DNA from: Lepraria neglecta | Lineage: Eukaryota; Ascomycota; Lecanoromycetes; Lecanorales; Stereocaulaceae | Length of the DNA stretch: 64,000 nucleotides | Direction of reading: 5' to 3' | Assembly: GCA_033220425.1 (NCBI GenBank) | Contig: CM065653.1 | Location: forward strand, 4,092,001-4,156,000 | Shown: positions 26,321 to 36,540 of the stretch, piece after piece | Numbering within the stretch: the first letter of the stretch is position 1 | How the letters are laid out: the number at the start of each line of letters is the position of its first letter | Translations under genes and position numbers: made by a program | Notes under the pieces: model-generated | The model's input: the letters and a program-made list of their open reading frames with translations, nothing else | Database searches by the model: none | Told to the model about the DNA's origin: nothing

Positions 26321-26653
26321 TTTGGGAAGTCGGATGCAGTTCTTCATATGTCGCAGGTTGCACGACATGACATCGAAATAGAGTTGGCCGAAATATGCCA
26401 AATCCACCGAACTCCGAATCTGCTTCTCTTCTCGCCTTCGAATCGGAGCGCTGAACTATCCACACCCCGCTTTTGCTTGCTCATATGTTTCGTCATCACA
26501 ATCAAGCGGCAATTCTGGCCCCTCCACATGCATGTGTTTTTGAACACCTAGTCTAATCGATGGCGCAGCGGAAGAAGGAGTCTATACCTGTCAATACATG
26601 AAGCCGAAGGGAGTTGCGAGGACTGATTTGCCATATTTCAACCTTGCTAAGCC

Positions 26654-28387
26654 ATGAACTTCTCATTGTCAATTTTTCATCTTCTTTCTGTACTCGTGAC
26701 AGCATTTGCTCAGACTGGCCCAGAAGTAGCCTTATACTTCAGAAAACACCTCTCAAACACGTCTGCGATTTATCTTCCCCCTGAAAGCAATTATTTGTTG
26801 GAGACTACTCAAAGATGGAACGCTTTCAGTGCGCCGACATATATCATTTCTGTGAAACCGACTACCGATTTGGATATCCAGAAGATTGTGCGTTCATTTG
26901 ACCCAAGCAAGAGCCAAATTGGACCAATCTATAAACCCACGCCGCTGACAATCTCGGGGACAGATCGAATATGCTTTCCTACACAACATATCATTTCTCG
27001 GCACAGGTGGCGGGCATAGCTACTCAGTAACTCTAGATACAGTCCAGAACGGGATTGAAATCGACCTTGGCCATTTCGACAGTGTCTCCATCGACCAAAC
27101 TGCCAATACTATGACCATTGGTGGAGCTGTTCACTTTGCCAATATCACGGACCCACTGTACGATGCTGGAAAGGAATTTCGTACGTGAATAGTTGTCAAT
27201 GTTTCTCTCCACCATCACCGTCCCAAGAGCGTATACTAAAACATTTGTTCGCAGAAGTTGGCTCGTGCTCCTGCGTTGGCATCCTTGGAGCTACACTCGG
27301 GGGCGGTGTCGGACCCTACGGAGGTTTACATGGTCTTCAGATCGATGCTCTCAAGTCCGTCAGAATGGTTACAGGTACTGGTTCTCTCATCGAAGTCTCA
27401 TCAACCAGCCACCCCGATCTCTGGTGGGGCATGCGAGGGGCGGGCTTCAACTTCGGCATTGTTACATCAGCCACGTACCAAGTCTATAACTTTACACACA
27501 ACGGCCAAGCCATGAGTGCAGACTTCAGGTTTCATGCCATCCAGAACGCATCCCTCTACGAATTCGCGCGGTCTTTCATAGGCAAAATGCCCGATGCCTT
27601 TTCAATAGACATAGCAATCGCTTACAACGAGTCGTTCGGAGGCGTCAGTCATCTCCCCATGGCCATCTACTACCAGCTAACATTGCCCCCAGACTTACCT
27701 CTTTGCCAACTTCATTTACGTAGGCCCATTGAAAGAGGGCATCGCTCTTATCCAGCCATTAATCGACCTCGAGCCCTTCGACCAAATCGTCACCATGATT
27801 CCCTGGAAAGACATCGAGACTTCGTCCAAATTCGGCGTCGACGCTATCGCCTGCATCAAAGGCAACTTCCATAGCGTTTGGGGCCTGAACCTCTATCAAA
27901 TCGACGTGCCCACTCTCATCGCCGCAGTCAACTACATGGACGCCGTCTACGCGCAGCACGCCGACTTCCGCTTCGCGTTCCTCGCAATAGACATGTACGC
28001 GTCTCGAGTCATCGAGTCTATCCCTGACGATGAAACTGCCTATCCGTTCCGAAGTGCTGTCGCACGCTTGTATGTCAAATTCCCCTTCTTCCGCTTGGTT
28101 TCCGTAAATATGTTAACAGCCGGCCCTCTAGCCTCCTCGATGTCGGATTCTCAAACAGCTCTCGAGCTACCGCCGCGTCCCAAGTCGGCCGCACTGCGCG
28201 AAGCATCTTCATTCCGACGAGTGGTGCAAGCACAAGCAACATCGAGGTCTATGTAAACTATGGACACGGCGACGAGGGGCAGCTGGGATGGTACACGGAG
28301 CGGAAGCTGCCGCGGCTGAACAAGCTCAAGAATAGATACGATCCCAATAGGCTGTTCTCGCACTACAACGCGTTGGAGGCAACTTAA
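26654..28387 (+). CDS. Secreted FAD-linked oxidase, BBE-like (PCMH-type FAD domain)
   Basis: Predicted 494 aa from five exons: 26654-26887, 26964-27180, 27255-27643, 27693-28069 and 28120-28387. The four introns are 49-76 nt with GT/AG ends; exon lengths total 1485 nt and the frame is kept throughout. An N-terminal hydrophobic stretch (residues 1-19) ending AFAQ is a signal peptide. The PCMH FAD-binding fold shows GTGGGHSYS with His96, and GSCSCVG with Cys155, the positions that carry covalent flavin in glucooligosaccharide-oxidase relatives. The BBE-type C-terminus (NYGHGDEG, later RYDPNRLFSHYN) is complete. Family members oxidise alcohols, amines or phenols with O2, often in secondary metabolism; the substrate here is unknown. 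It points towards the O-methyltransferase gene, end to end, 616 bp apart. Frame changes that might suggest a pseudogene are all explained by the introns. Confidence 0.9.
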
Positions 28388-29003
28388 CACGTACTCAAGT
28401 TCTAGTGATAGTGACTGAAGGTGGACGAATTGGGAATACCGTTGGGCTGGAGTCGTTAGCTGCGGCGATGAACAGATTTGACATGACAATTGTAGTTCAA
28501 TGGATGGAAATGTGTCGCGGATGTTTCTTGAGACCGCACTTCGGAAACAGGAGTGTGCGAACCTCGTTTGATCTCCAGCTTTGTGTAGTCAAAGAGAATC
28601 CCGTCTCTTCCCTAGCCCTCCGTCCGTCCGTCTCCTTGCCCCCTCTCTCAATCGTCCCGCCCCTCCCTCTTCTCGTCGAACCCACTCCCCCGTTATCATA
28701 GACCCCACCCAACCCCACTCAGCCTGTAAGCGTGCCATCCATCCCAACCACAAGCGCCTAATTCCCATAATAGTCCTCCACTACAGACCTCATCACAAAC
28801 GCCACCCTGTCCGGGATCACTCTCGAGTTTTTGCTAAGCTGGCTAGGTGGTTACACTAGGCCGTATAGGGTGTAGTTAGGGCGATACACAACCTTAACAT
28901 AACCACAGCCAACAAACTTGTACTCTAGTGTTTTCCTCGCCAATACGAGGGTTGCCCGGGTAAGATACCTTAATTGAGAAGAACTCTAATTCACAGAAAG
29001 GTC
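28388..29003. other. Convergent intergenic region, FAD oxidase / O-methyltransferase
   Basis: Shared 3' flanks of two genes. A pyrimidine-rich stretch (about 28600-28700) gives chance ORFs. No conserved coding sequence or RNA gene was recognised. Confidence 0.6.
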
Positions 29004-30510
29004 CTACGATACGCCATGCCCTTCCCAAGCAGCCTCGATAAACGCCATTTGAGAGCCGGGTGGATCCTGAACTCCGAGAAAACGAAACCTCTCATCTGCT
29101 TCTCGAAACAACTCGGCCCAATCGTGGCGTCCACGTTCTCTCGCATTCAGCATGGCCATCATACCCAAGTCAGATGCTCTGTGGTAAATGATTAATAAAG
29201 CGACCGTCGAGTGTAGCTGCAAAAGTCTGCAGTGGATGGGTAACTGACCGCATTTTCTTCTCAAGGGTAGACGGAAGAGCATGAGGCTCTGGTAAGCAAA
29301 TGTCGCTGATCAAGATCCGCGCACCATATTTGAGCGCTGGTACTAGGCTTCTAAGAATCTTGATCGAGTACTTATCTGACCAATTGTGGAAGATCCGGCA
29401 GAAAAGGTAGACATCTGCCGCCTTCGCTACCTCGGGTGGCTCAGTGAAGAAATCATGGGCTGCGAATGTGACGCGAGACTTGAGATCTGAAGGTATCTTG
29501 GACGGACCATCGGCCACGACTTCCGGAAGGTCCAGCACGATACAGTGAAGGGATGGGTATTTTTCGGCAATAGCTATGCCACGACTTCCGTGCGATCCTC
29601 CTACATCAATGATAGTCCCTTTACCAATGGCACCCCAAGGATAATGCTTGAGTAGGGCTGATATTGCCGAGCCATGTCCGGATTCAAACATACTCATGGC
29701 ATCTGCAAATCGTTTCGCACGGGTAGCATTCTTTCCAAGCTCTACAAAGAATGGAACACTAGTGTTTTTCGCGAGAGCAAACCCCTGTTATATATTCGTC
29801 AGCCGGATAGATACTGACGTTGCGAAGGATAAGGTTTCACCGTGTGCTCTGGCTCTTGGGATCTTGGCCAGCGTTCCAGGGCATCAACGGTCTGCCAGAT
29901 GAATTAGTGGATACCCTATAGCTTGAGTCACATGGTTGCCTGACCCGTGCCGCTGCAGGCCATGATTCCTCACATATCATCTCGGCCCATGCCCGCATCA
30001 TAGGGTTCTCGTTCAGTAATTTGGAGGCTGCTGTATGAGTGATCATATTGTTGTGCTCTTTGAATATGTAATTGGTCATGGATTGGCGCATTATTCGGCG
30101 CAGAGTTAGTTCGTCCAATCCGCATTTATCAGAAATCTGCGTATATGATGCTTCCTCAGAGAAAGACTGGGCAATCTCAAAGTGGCAAATAGCCTGAAGG
30201 CTTATAAGATCAATGTACTATTGTTTTCGATCAGTCAAAATTGCTTCTGTCGCAAGTAGCAAGCCTAACATACCATTAAGGCATTACTTCGTAACATGCC
30301 TATGGGTCCAAGAACCAATGCCTGGAGCTCAGAGATTGCTTCCAGTATAGCGGTCTGTGTTTCCTGCAGTTCCTCCGATGGCGGCAACTTTGCAAATGTT
30401 GAGGGATCAAACGAAGGAGAAGGGAGCTTGTGTAATGCAAGCAGTTCTTCAAACTTCGTTGTGCTGGTCATAACAACCGACGCTAAGTCCATAATTCTGG
30501 AAGACGGCAT
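29004..30510 (-). CDS. SAM-dependent O-methyltransferase (class II, PF00891 type)
   Basis: Predicted 415 aa from five exons on the minus strand: 30274-30510, 29945-30193, 29841-29891, 29249-29784 and 29004-29178. Introns of 80, 53, 56 and 70 nt have GT/AG ends; exons total 1248 nt in frame. The start at 30510 has an A at -3 (CACCATG); Met7 is an alternative. The N-terminal half is the helical dimerisation domain (residues about 1-170). SAM motif I is IIDVGGSHG (237-245), followed by LDLPEV (263-268). The catalytic base is most likely His312 in RIFHNWSD. Length matches fungal O-methyltransferases of polyketide and aromatic pathways. It likely methylates a phenolic hydroxyl in the cytosol. It is divergent from the CmcJ-like gene with a 540-bp shared promoter. 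Confidence 0.9.
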
Positions 30511-31050
30511 GGTGCTTTGGTCGTATATCGAACGAACTTCGTGAACTATGAACGATTAGTGGAATCGAAATGCAAAATAGAGAGAAAGATTTGGAACTGG
30601 AAGCCTTCAAATTACACCTCGGATCAGTAAGTGCTGCAATGAGAAGGCAACAGCACTCAACGAAAATACGCTGGGTTCCTGGTATGTTTATGGCACCGAA
30701 AGTCATTGCGGGTTAACTGTTCGGGCCGAATTTAGGTCTACCCCAACCCTAATTAAACCTCCGAATTTGGAGTTGAGCTTCGGCGCATTTAACCTGATCT
30801 GACGGCAGGCCTGGAGACAGAATCCACTCATTATGCATGTATGATCATCCAATGCGTCTTGAAACACTCGGGGTAACTCGGCAATGACGATGATCACACG
30901 TCACTTCCACATGTTGCTGGTTTCATCTCGTATAGACCGATTTTCTTCCTACGTATTACCTGATTGTGACCCTTTGTTGTATCTTCCTGAGTCCGTACGT
31001 TTACATATAACTTATCGTTGAAATCATACTACAGAAAGCTAGCATCCACG
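30511..31050. promoter_or_regulatory. Shared divergent promoter of O-methyltransferase and CmcJ-like gene
   Basis: 540 bp between the two start codons. It contains GGGCCGAATTT (30723-30733) and CTCCGAATTT (30759-30768). The CCGAATTT core also occurs twice in the exporter promoter repeat (34389-34528), and a near form, CTCCGAATCT, lies at 26412-26421 ahead of the FAD oxidase. Short ORFs in this interval have no recognisable homology. Co-regulation by one factor is an inference. Confidence 0.5.
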
Positions 31051-32193
31051 ATGTCCCCTACTACCGTAACAGAACCACTCTCAACTACTCCCATTACCTA
31101 TGGCAAGCTACGATATGTTACTGCTGACTGGGCCCCTAAGGCGATCTCACAGCCTTTCGGACTGCCTGACGTCTCCGAATATGGTGATGAGCGCCTTATG
31201 CCAATCCACGACATCCGCCCTCTTCCAACCGTCGATGAGCTTCCAACCGCGAAAGAGGGCACCGCGCAACTCTTAACCCATGGGTTTACAGCTGTCAAAC
31301 ACTCCTCCAGCTTGCATTCCAGCCCATACACTGCCGCGAGTTGGCGCAACCCCGAACTTGTCCAAAAGGTCTACGTCGCAGAAGTGGAAGAGATGTTGAA
31401 ACGGATAACGGGTGCACAAACAGTGATCACGGAAGTTCTCCTCATGCGCGGCACCCCCAAGAGCGGACACGACGTCCCCTCCACCAACACCAGCCACAGC
31501 CAAGATAATTCAACCAAGGGAGCACCAACCGAAGCCCCCGAGAAGACCCAAGCCCCCCTCCCGGCCCATCTCCAAGACAAGACATTATTCAAACTCAGAT
31601 TCCCCAACCCTATCGGCTTCTCCCCCGTCTTTGGCGGCGTACCTCCCGCCCCCAAAACCCACCTCGATTTCACCCCTGGGGGTGCCCGCACTCACATCCG
31701 GCTCTTCCATCCCACCCTGACCGCCGCGAGCGCCCGCATCATCGCCGCCGAAGACCGCCTCCTTGCCGCCAACCTGCCCCTCGCCACCCATTACTCCACC
31801 GCCCCCGATGCGCCCCGATGGGCCATCTACTCCGTGTGGCGCCCGCTGAAGCCCGTGAAACGCGACCCGCTCGCTTTCGGCGACGTGCGCTCCTTTGTGA
31901 AAGAAGACTATGTGCAGATCGACGTGCCGGCGCCAACCATAGGGTCGGATGGGGAGAGCAAAGGCATGCACATCATGAAGGCGTATGTGGCGAGGGGGAG
32001 CGAAGGGCATCGTTGGTGTTATGTGAGCGAGCAGATGCCGGACGAGGTACTGGTTATTGGGCTCTGGGATAGTGACCGGGAAGGGGATAGCGTGGCGGCG
32101 GGAGGGGCGATGCATAGTAGTGTGGAGTTACAGGGGCGGGAGGGGGAGGAACCGCGAGAGAGTTTGGAGTTGAGGTGTTTGGCGATATGGTGA
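31051..32193 (+). CDS. CmcJ/AsaB/NvfI-type oxidoreductase (GA4-desaturase-like)
   Basis: Single exon, 380 aa from the ATG at 31051 (A at -3). The open frame extends 33 nt upstream to a TTG, which is not a likely fungal start. Family hallmarks are an N-terminal LRYVTADW strand near residue 20, a Trp/Arg-rich core (YSVWRPLKPVKRDPLAFGD, about 260-278) and a C-terminal MPDEVLVIGLWDS segment. The HLD triad pair at His204 and Asp206 with His355 fits the HxD...H iron site of Fe(II)/2-oxoglutarate-type members such as NvfI. A Pro/Thr/Ser-rich linker (about residues 135-175) is longer than usual. Members hydroxylate, desaturate or endoperoxidise metabolites, and some have been described as methyltransferases, so the reaction is unknown. 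Its 3' end is 282 bp from the convergent exporter gene. Confidence 0.85.
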   Translation: MSPTTVTEPLSTTPITYGKLRYVTADWAPKAISQPFGLPDVSEYGDERLMPIHDIRPLPTVDELPTAKEGTAQLLTHGFTAVKHSSSLHSSPYTAASWRNPELVQKVYVAEVEEMLKRITGAQTVITEVLLMRGTPKSGHDVPSTNTSHSQDNSTKGAPTEAPEKTQAPLPAHLQDKTLFKLRFPNPIGFSPVFGGVPPAPKTHLDFTPGGARTHIRLFHPTLTAASARIIAAEDRLLAANLPLATHYSTAPDAPRWAIYSVWRPLKPVKRDPLAFGDVRSFVKEDYVQIDVPAPTIGSDGESKGMHIMKAYVARGSEGHRWCYVSEQMPDEVLVIGLWDSDREGDSVAAGGAMHSSVELQGREGEEPRESLELRCLAIW

Positions 32194-32475
32194 GGGTTGA
32201 TGGTTGGAGTTGTTGCGCTATGCATGTGGCGATAGATCAGAGTACAGTCTTCAACAGATTGAGATTCCTGAATGTCAATCATGACTCGCGCTGCTGTTCT
32301 TGAACTCAAAAGACTACAGCCATACGTTACGGGGGGGAGACCGGACAAGGCATACGGATGGGTCTTGGCAGATAGTTTTCTTCAAGGACAAAGCTGCAAT
32401 CGGCTCGACATAATTATCACACCAAGAAGCAGAATTGTAGTAGAGTGAGTAACTATCATTTCATGCTCTACTTCT

Positions 32476-34241
32476 TCACATAGTATCCACAGTCCTTTCC
32501 TGCGCTTCTGCAACTACTTGACCATCCTTTTTGCCCTTCACACTCCTCCACTCCACAATGAATGCTCCAACAGCAGAAAAACATGCCGTGGCTAAAGCAA
32601 CCTTATACGCATCTGTTAACGCACCATTGTAAGCCAACAGCACAACACCGAGATCTTTCGCGGGGACCAGATTCCTAATCTCGGTTGCTCCAGTATTCAC
32701 CACATTGATAGGATCAAGTCCGGACACGTCGTTCAGCCCAGAGACTAGACTGTTTGTGAAAACAGTCTGGGCGATGGAGACAAAGACGGCGCCACCAAGT
32801 GCCTGCGCGAAAAACATCAGAGACGCGCCGATTGGAACATCTTGTCTCGAGAGGACGGTCTGAGCTGCCAGATTGGGTTGCTGCATACCCAGTCCAAGGC
32901 CTATACCAAATAAGATCTGATAGCTGATCCATTCTGCAGCACCCGTATCTGTTTGGAACGTTGTCAGAAGACCAGCGCCAACAGACATAAGAATGGTGCT
33001 AAAGATCATGAAGGGAGCGTAGTATCCTATAGCAGCAATAGCACCACCTGCAGCAATACTAGCAATTACCAAGGAAAGCATCAAAGGAAGGTTCCTGATG
33101 CCGGACTCAACAGCGCTTACGCCCATAATCGCTTGGAACCAGACTGGGAGATAGAAGACCATTACTATCATCGAAGCTCCGAGACAGAAAGCGGAGCAAA
33201 AACCGGATGCCATACTCCGCTGTTTGAGAATGCGAGGAGGGACCGTTGCAGTTTCTTGCTTCCAGCACTGCACAGCGATGAAGGCAGATGCGAGAACTCC
33301 GGAAATCACGAGTAACGCGATAATCCGCCCATCTTTCCAAGCGTATGTTGATCCTCCCCATTCTAGAGCTAGGAGCAGACACACGATGCAAGGAAGGAAG
33401 AAGAGATTTCCAAGAGGATCAAGCTGTAGGAATTTCTGCTGTAGTGAGTTGCCAGAAGTTTTCTGACTAGGTAGTTTGAGGATGAGAACGATAATCAGGA
33501 CCGTCAGAGCACCGATAGGGAGGTTTACATAGAAGCACCATCGCCTAATATTGATCAGAGGATGTAGCAGATGCCAGGAGTGTGGTGGAAAGCATACCAT
33601 GTTACACGATCAGTGAAAACGCCACCAAGCAATGGCCCCATAACCGACGCAACACCATAAAGTGCTCCAATGAGACCTTGATAGATTGACCGTTTGGAAA
33701 GAGGAACAATATACACCATAATGACGATTGCTCCCGAGAATATGCCAGAGTTGCCTAAGCCCGCGAAGGCTCGCCCCACTATAAAGGCGACAGAACTCGG
33801 TGCGGCACCGCAGAGAGCGGACCCAAGCTCAAAGAGGCCGATGGCGACCAGGAAGACCCATTTGGGGGAATAGAACGTATATATCCGTCCAAAGAGTAAC
33901 TGAGAGGCGCACTGGGCGAGCAGGTATGCACTTCCGTACCATCCAGTGTCACCCAGCGACTGGAAGTCATCGGTGATACGGGGAATGGCTGTAGCAATAA
34001 TTGTTCGATCCTACACGTTCGGTCAGTTTCGATTATGAGCCTCCAATGCAGAAAACCGTACGAGAGCGACTAGAAACACGGCGAGATAGAGGGCAAGCAT
34101 GATTAAGGCCAGGGCTTTCCCCTTCGGATAGACTGTCTGGTCATCATGCTGCTCCGAGCTCGAGATGGAGATCGAAGGTTCCTTCTTCGCAACCTCTGTT
34201 GATTTCTTTTCTTGCTCACCGGTCGGACGCTCTTCGGCCAT
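32476..34241 (-). CDS. DHA2-family major facilitator exporter (14 TM)
   Basis: Predicted 553 aa from three exons: 34062-34241, 33598-34010 and 32476-33544. Introns are 51 and 53 nt with GT/AG ends, total 1662 nt in frame. The first 40 residues are charged and cytosolic. TM1 begins near residue 43 and runs into [11 protein letters not shown] (60-70), the motif near TM1 of DHA drug:H+ antiporters. Motif A is [11 protein letters not shown] (101-111) and motif C is [12 protein letters not shown] (179-190). The rest is a long hydrophobic body with 14 expected helices and a Lys-rich tail. Relatives in fungal clusters export the pathway product or give self-resistance. Its promoter carries an exact 70-bp duplication. 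Confidence 0.92.
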
Positions 34242-34388
34242 TCCGAACGACGTTTGAAGACTGTTCGAATCTCACGTGCTTATGTGTTTTTTCCAATGCT
34301 TGGAGGGCAAAGGTCTTGCTTTCTGGACTTCCACTCGTTATTCTGTACGTATATACTCTGAATAGAACAATTGTGAGCAAATGGAAGG

Positions 34389-34528
34389 ACTGATGCGGAT
34401 GAATGCATGATGAAATCCACCGAATGGGACGGGCCGAATTTTCGGAGGCGGGATACCGACTGATGCGGATGAATGCATGATGAAATCCACCGAATGGGAC
34501 GGGCCGAATTTTCGGAGGCGGGATACCG
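34389..34528. promoter_or_regulatory. Exact 70-bp tandem duplication in the exporter promoter
   Basis: Units 34389-34458 and 34459-34528 are identical. Each holds CCGAATTTTCGG, an everted CCG-N6-CGG arrangement of the kind bound by Zn(II)2Cys6 factors, and CGGGATACCG, an inverted CGG-N4-CCG. Each also has AAATCCACCGAA, which recurs once at 26400-26411 ahead of the FAD oxidase. The module lies 148-287 bp upstream of the exporter start. The lack of any difference between the units implies a recent duplication. Confidence 0.85.
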
Positions 34529-34879
34529 TGCGCAATAAGTTGCGTGACCTGCCTGTAGCTAAGTCACAGATAAGGTACATGTACTTTGGCAAGACTTAGG
34601 TAAGCTCGGTAGTTTTCATGCATCTTTATTCTGCTAATAATATTTCCCGGTTGTTGAGAACCCTAGTCTGCGGAATGATAATACCTTGATCAATGAAGAT
34701 GTTGAACCATGGTTATGTAAGGTAGTGTGCAATTTTGAATCAATCCAAACATCTGCCATTGATACTTCTCGTTCGTCAATATCTCTGTAGTCCAAAAGTT
34801 TGGCCTGAAACCATCGTTAGCAATTCAGATAACTTGACAGACATATAACCCTCTATACCAGACTTACTCTGTGAGTGTA

Positions 34880-35917
34880 CTAAATCAGACAAATGTTGAC
34901 GGCGAGGACCTGTCCCCCAACTGTGTCATTTCCACCCGTTGTCACATATATTGTGTTCTCCGCCTGTTTGGACCCTCGTCCAAACTGTGCCGACGTAGGC
35001 TCTGTCATTTCTATGTTCTGGCCGTTTCCTGTGATATTCCTCTGTTTTCCTTCTACAGTAATCTCATTCAACATGTTCCCATGAGTCGCAATCCATGCGG
35101 TACCTTCCCAATCCATGTCGAAATCATCATATATCGCAGGTAAATTTATTCTCGCAAGTACCTCCACCTCTCCAGCTGCACTGCCGTCAGCATTAAGAGG
35201 GACACGGCCGTAAGCCCCTTGAGCTGAATTGAGGTAATAAAGATGTCCGTCAAAGGTACGAAGGCCGTTGATCCCTATGGGGATTATGCTGGAATTGGCG
35301 AAGAGAGGACTTTGGATGGCAACGCTGTATTCACCCGAGGTCACATTCAGCCTTCCTACGGCCCCTAGAGCCGAATCGGCGGCAAGAACAATATCGGGTG
35401 ATCCCTTCAGAGTCGTTAACCCGTTCAGGGCAGCAGCTTCGGGTATCGAAGCAATAATCTTCACCGTTGGTTGAGGATGATTGAAATCGACCGACCAAAT
35501 GGAAAAAGATCCTGGTGTCCCCTGAAATGTCTCACGCGACCAATTCCCAGCGACGACAGCGAAGACGTCTGGGGCCGTTTCGACTATACCTGTCAGACTG
35601 GTAACACCAGGGATTCGGGGCAGAGGTGTCGGGGGTGCATTGCGAGCATTAGGATTCATGTCGTATACGATTGGTTGGTTTGAAACCGTAAGAACGAGGT
35701 GGCCATTTGAGCGAGCGGCAAGATTCTCTAGGGCAACATGACCTTTGAATTGGTAGATCAATTGGACAGCAGAGGATGGTGCTGCAGCAGCTTCGGTCTC
35801 TATGACAGGGCCGCCGACGGATTGTAAGACCAATTGATTAGCCGGGAATGAGAATGACGATGGAAGTGTGAGAACATTGAAAGGAGCAAGAAGCAGTATC
35901 AGAAGTAATCCGAGCAT
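34880..35917 (-). CDS. Secreted SMP-30/gluconolactonase-like beta-propeller protein
   Basis: Single exon, 345 aa from the ATG at 35917 (A at -3). The frame is open 189 nt further upstream, but the start chosen puts a clean signal peptide first (residues 1-17, ending NVLTLP), and the upstream extension looks non-coding. The body has recurring propeller strands: ALNGLTTLKGSPDIVLAADS, GINGLRTFDGHLYYLNS and DDFDMDWEGTAWIATHGN, typical of fungal SMP-30/gluconolactonase-like proteins. Five N-glycosylation sequons (NWS, NVT, NSS, NIT, NDT) fit secretion. Acidic and Asn residues in the strand ends could bind the divalent metal used by this fold. Activity is not predictable: lactonase, hydrolase or a non-enzymatic binder are possible. 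It is transcribed in the same direction as the exporter, about 640 bp upstream of it. Confidence 0.82.
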   Translation of the reverse strand: MLGLLLILLLAPFNVLTLPSSFSFPANQLVLQSVGGPVIETEAAAAPSSAVQLIYQFKGHVALENLAARSNGHLVLTVSNQPIVYDMNPNARNAPPTPLPRIPGVTSLTGIVETAPDVFAVVAGNWSRETFQGTPGSFSIWSVDFNHPQPTVKIIASIPEAAALNGLTTLKGSPDIVLAADSALGAVGRLNVTSGEYSVAIQSPLFANSSIIPIGINGLRTFDGHLYYLNSAQGAYGRVPLNADGSAAGEVEVLARINLPAIYDDFDMDWEGTAWIATHGNMLNEITVEGKQRNITGNGQNIEMTEPTSAQFGRGSKQAENTIYVTTGGNDTVGGQVLAVNICLI

Positions 35918-36540
35918 TTTCAGAAAGATTCTGAGCGGGCAGTGTGGTAGGAATAATGGTAATGGATAGGACAATCTTATGATTAATTCAGTAACAACGT
36001 TTTGTCTGTTACCCTTGGGGCTCGTTGGGGTTATAAGCATTGAGCACCCGTCCCCGCACACGCTCGACCCCGCTTTGCCTTCTCCACCATCTGATGGCAG
36101 AACCATCCACTAGATTGCTGAGGTATCAAAATTTCTCGGAGTGCCGTAAAAGCTTGTTATGTCGTGGAAACGATCCCGATTCGCACTTCATGTAGCACTG
36201 CATACAACAAATCATTCCTTGATCGCTCGAAAACTCTACCCAATCGAAGTACTTGATGTTTCACCGAACATGGGTATCGGCCTAATGACCAATTCGAGGG
36301 GACAACAGAAAGCTTGGTACTTGCTGCTCACCTCCTAGTGTAGATAGACTCGCATTGTCGAGGCAGGCTTACACATTTCCAAAAGCAGGAGAACGCAACA
36401 AGGGAAAGCACCACGCAACTTGAATGTAGTCAGTTAGTGTTCTGTCTCACGTGCTACCGGTTGTGGTACGGAGAATGACACCAAATGTCTTGAATCCGTG
36501 GCATACTAGTTAAGCCGTTTCTGTCCACTTCGCACTTAGT
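35918..36540. other. Upstream region of the SMP-30-like gene; right edge of the island
   Basis: Ordinary composition, no ORF with recognisable homology. AAATTTCTCGGAG at about 36129-36141 loosely resembles the inverse of the CTCCGAATTT motif. Composition becomes AT-rich from about 36550. Confidence 0.5.

Noticed and set aside
26201-26551. Short ORFs upstream of the FAD oxidase
   Set aside because: One is driven by the CACTG microsatellite, and the others overlap antisense in the promoter with no recognisable domain.
26654-28387. FAD oxidase as a frameshifted pseudogene
   Set aside because: The open frame changes several times, but each change coincides with a 49-76 nt GT-AG intron, and the spliced model is a full-length 494-aa protein with all family motifs.
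28405-28859. Proline/serine-rich ORFs between the FAD oxidase and the O-methyltransferase
   Set aside because: They come from a pyrimidine-rich 3' flank read in several frames on both strands.
30703-30897. 64-codon ORF in the divergent promoter
   Set aside because: No homology, overlaps the shared promoter motifs and has no splice-compatible extension.
31018-31050. An 11-residue N-terminal extension of the CmcJ-like protein
   Set aside because: The extended frame begins at TTG. The first ATG, at 31051 with A at -3, is the credible start in a fungus.
35918-36106. A 63-residue N-terminal extension of the SMP-30-like protein
   Set aside because: The extension has no homology-like features and would bury the signal peptide; the internal ATG at 35917 gives a standard secreted protein.
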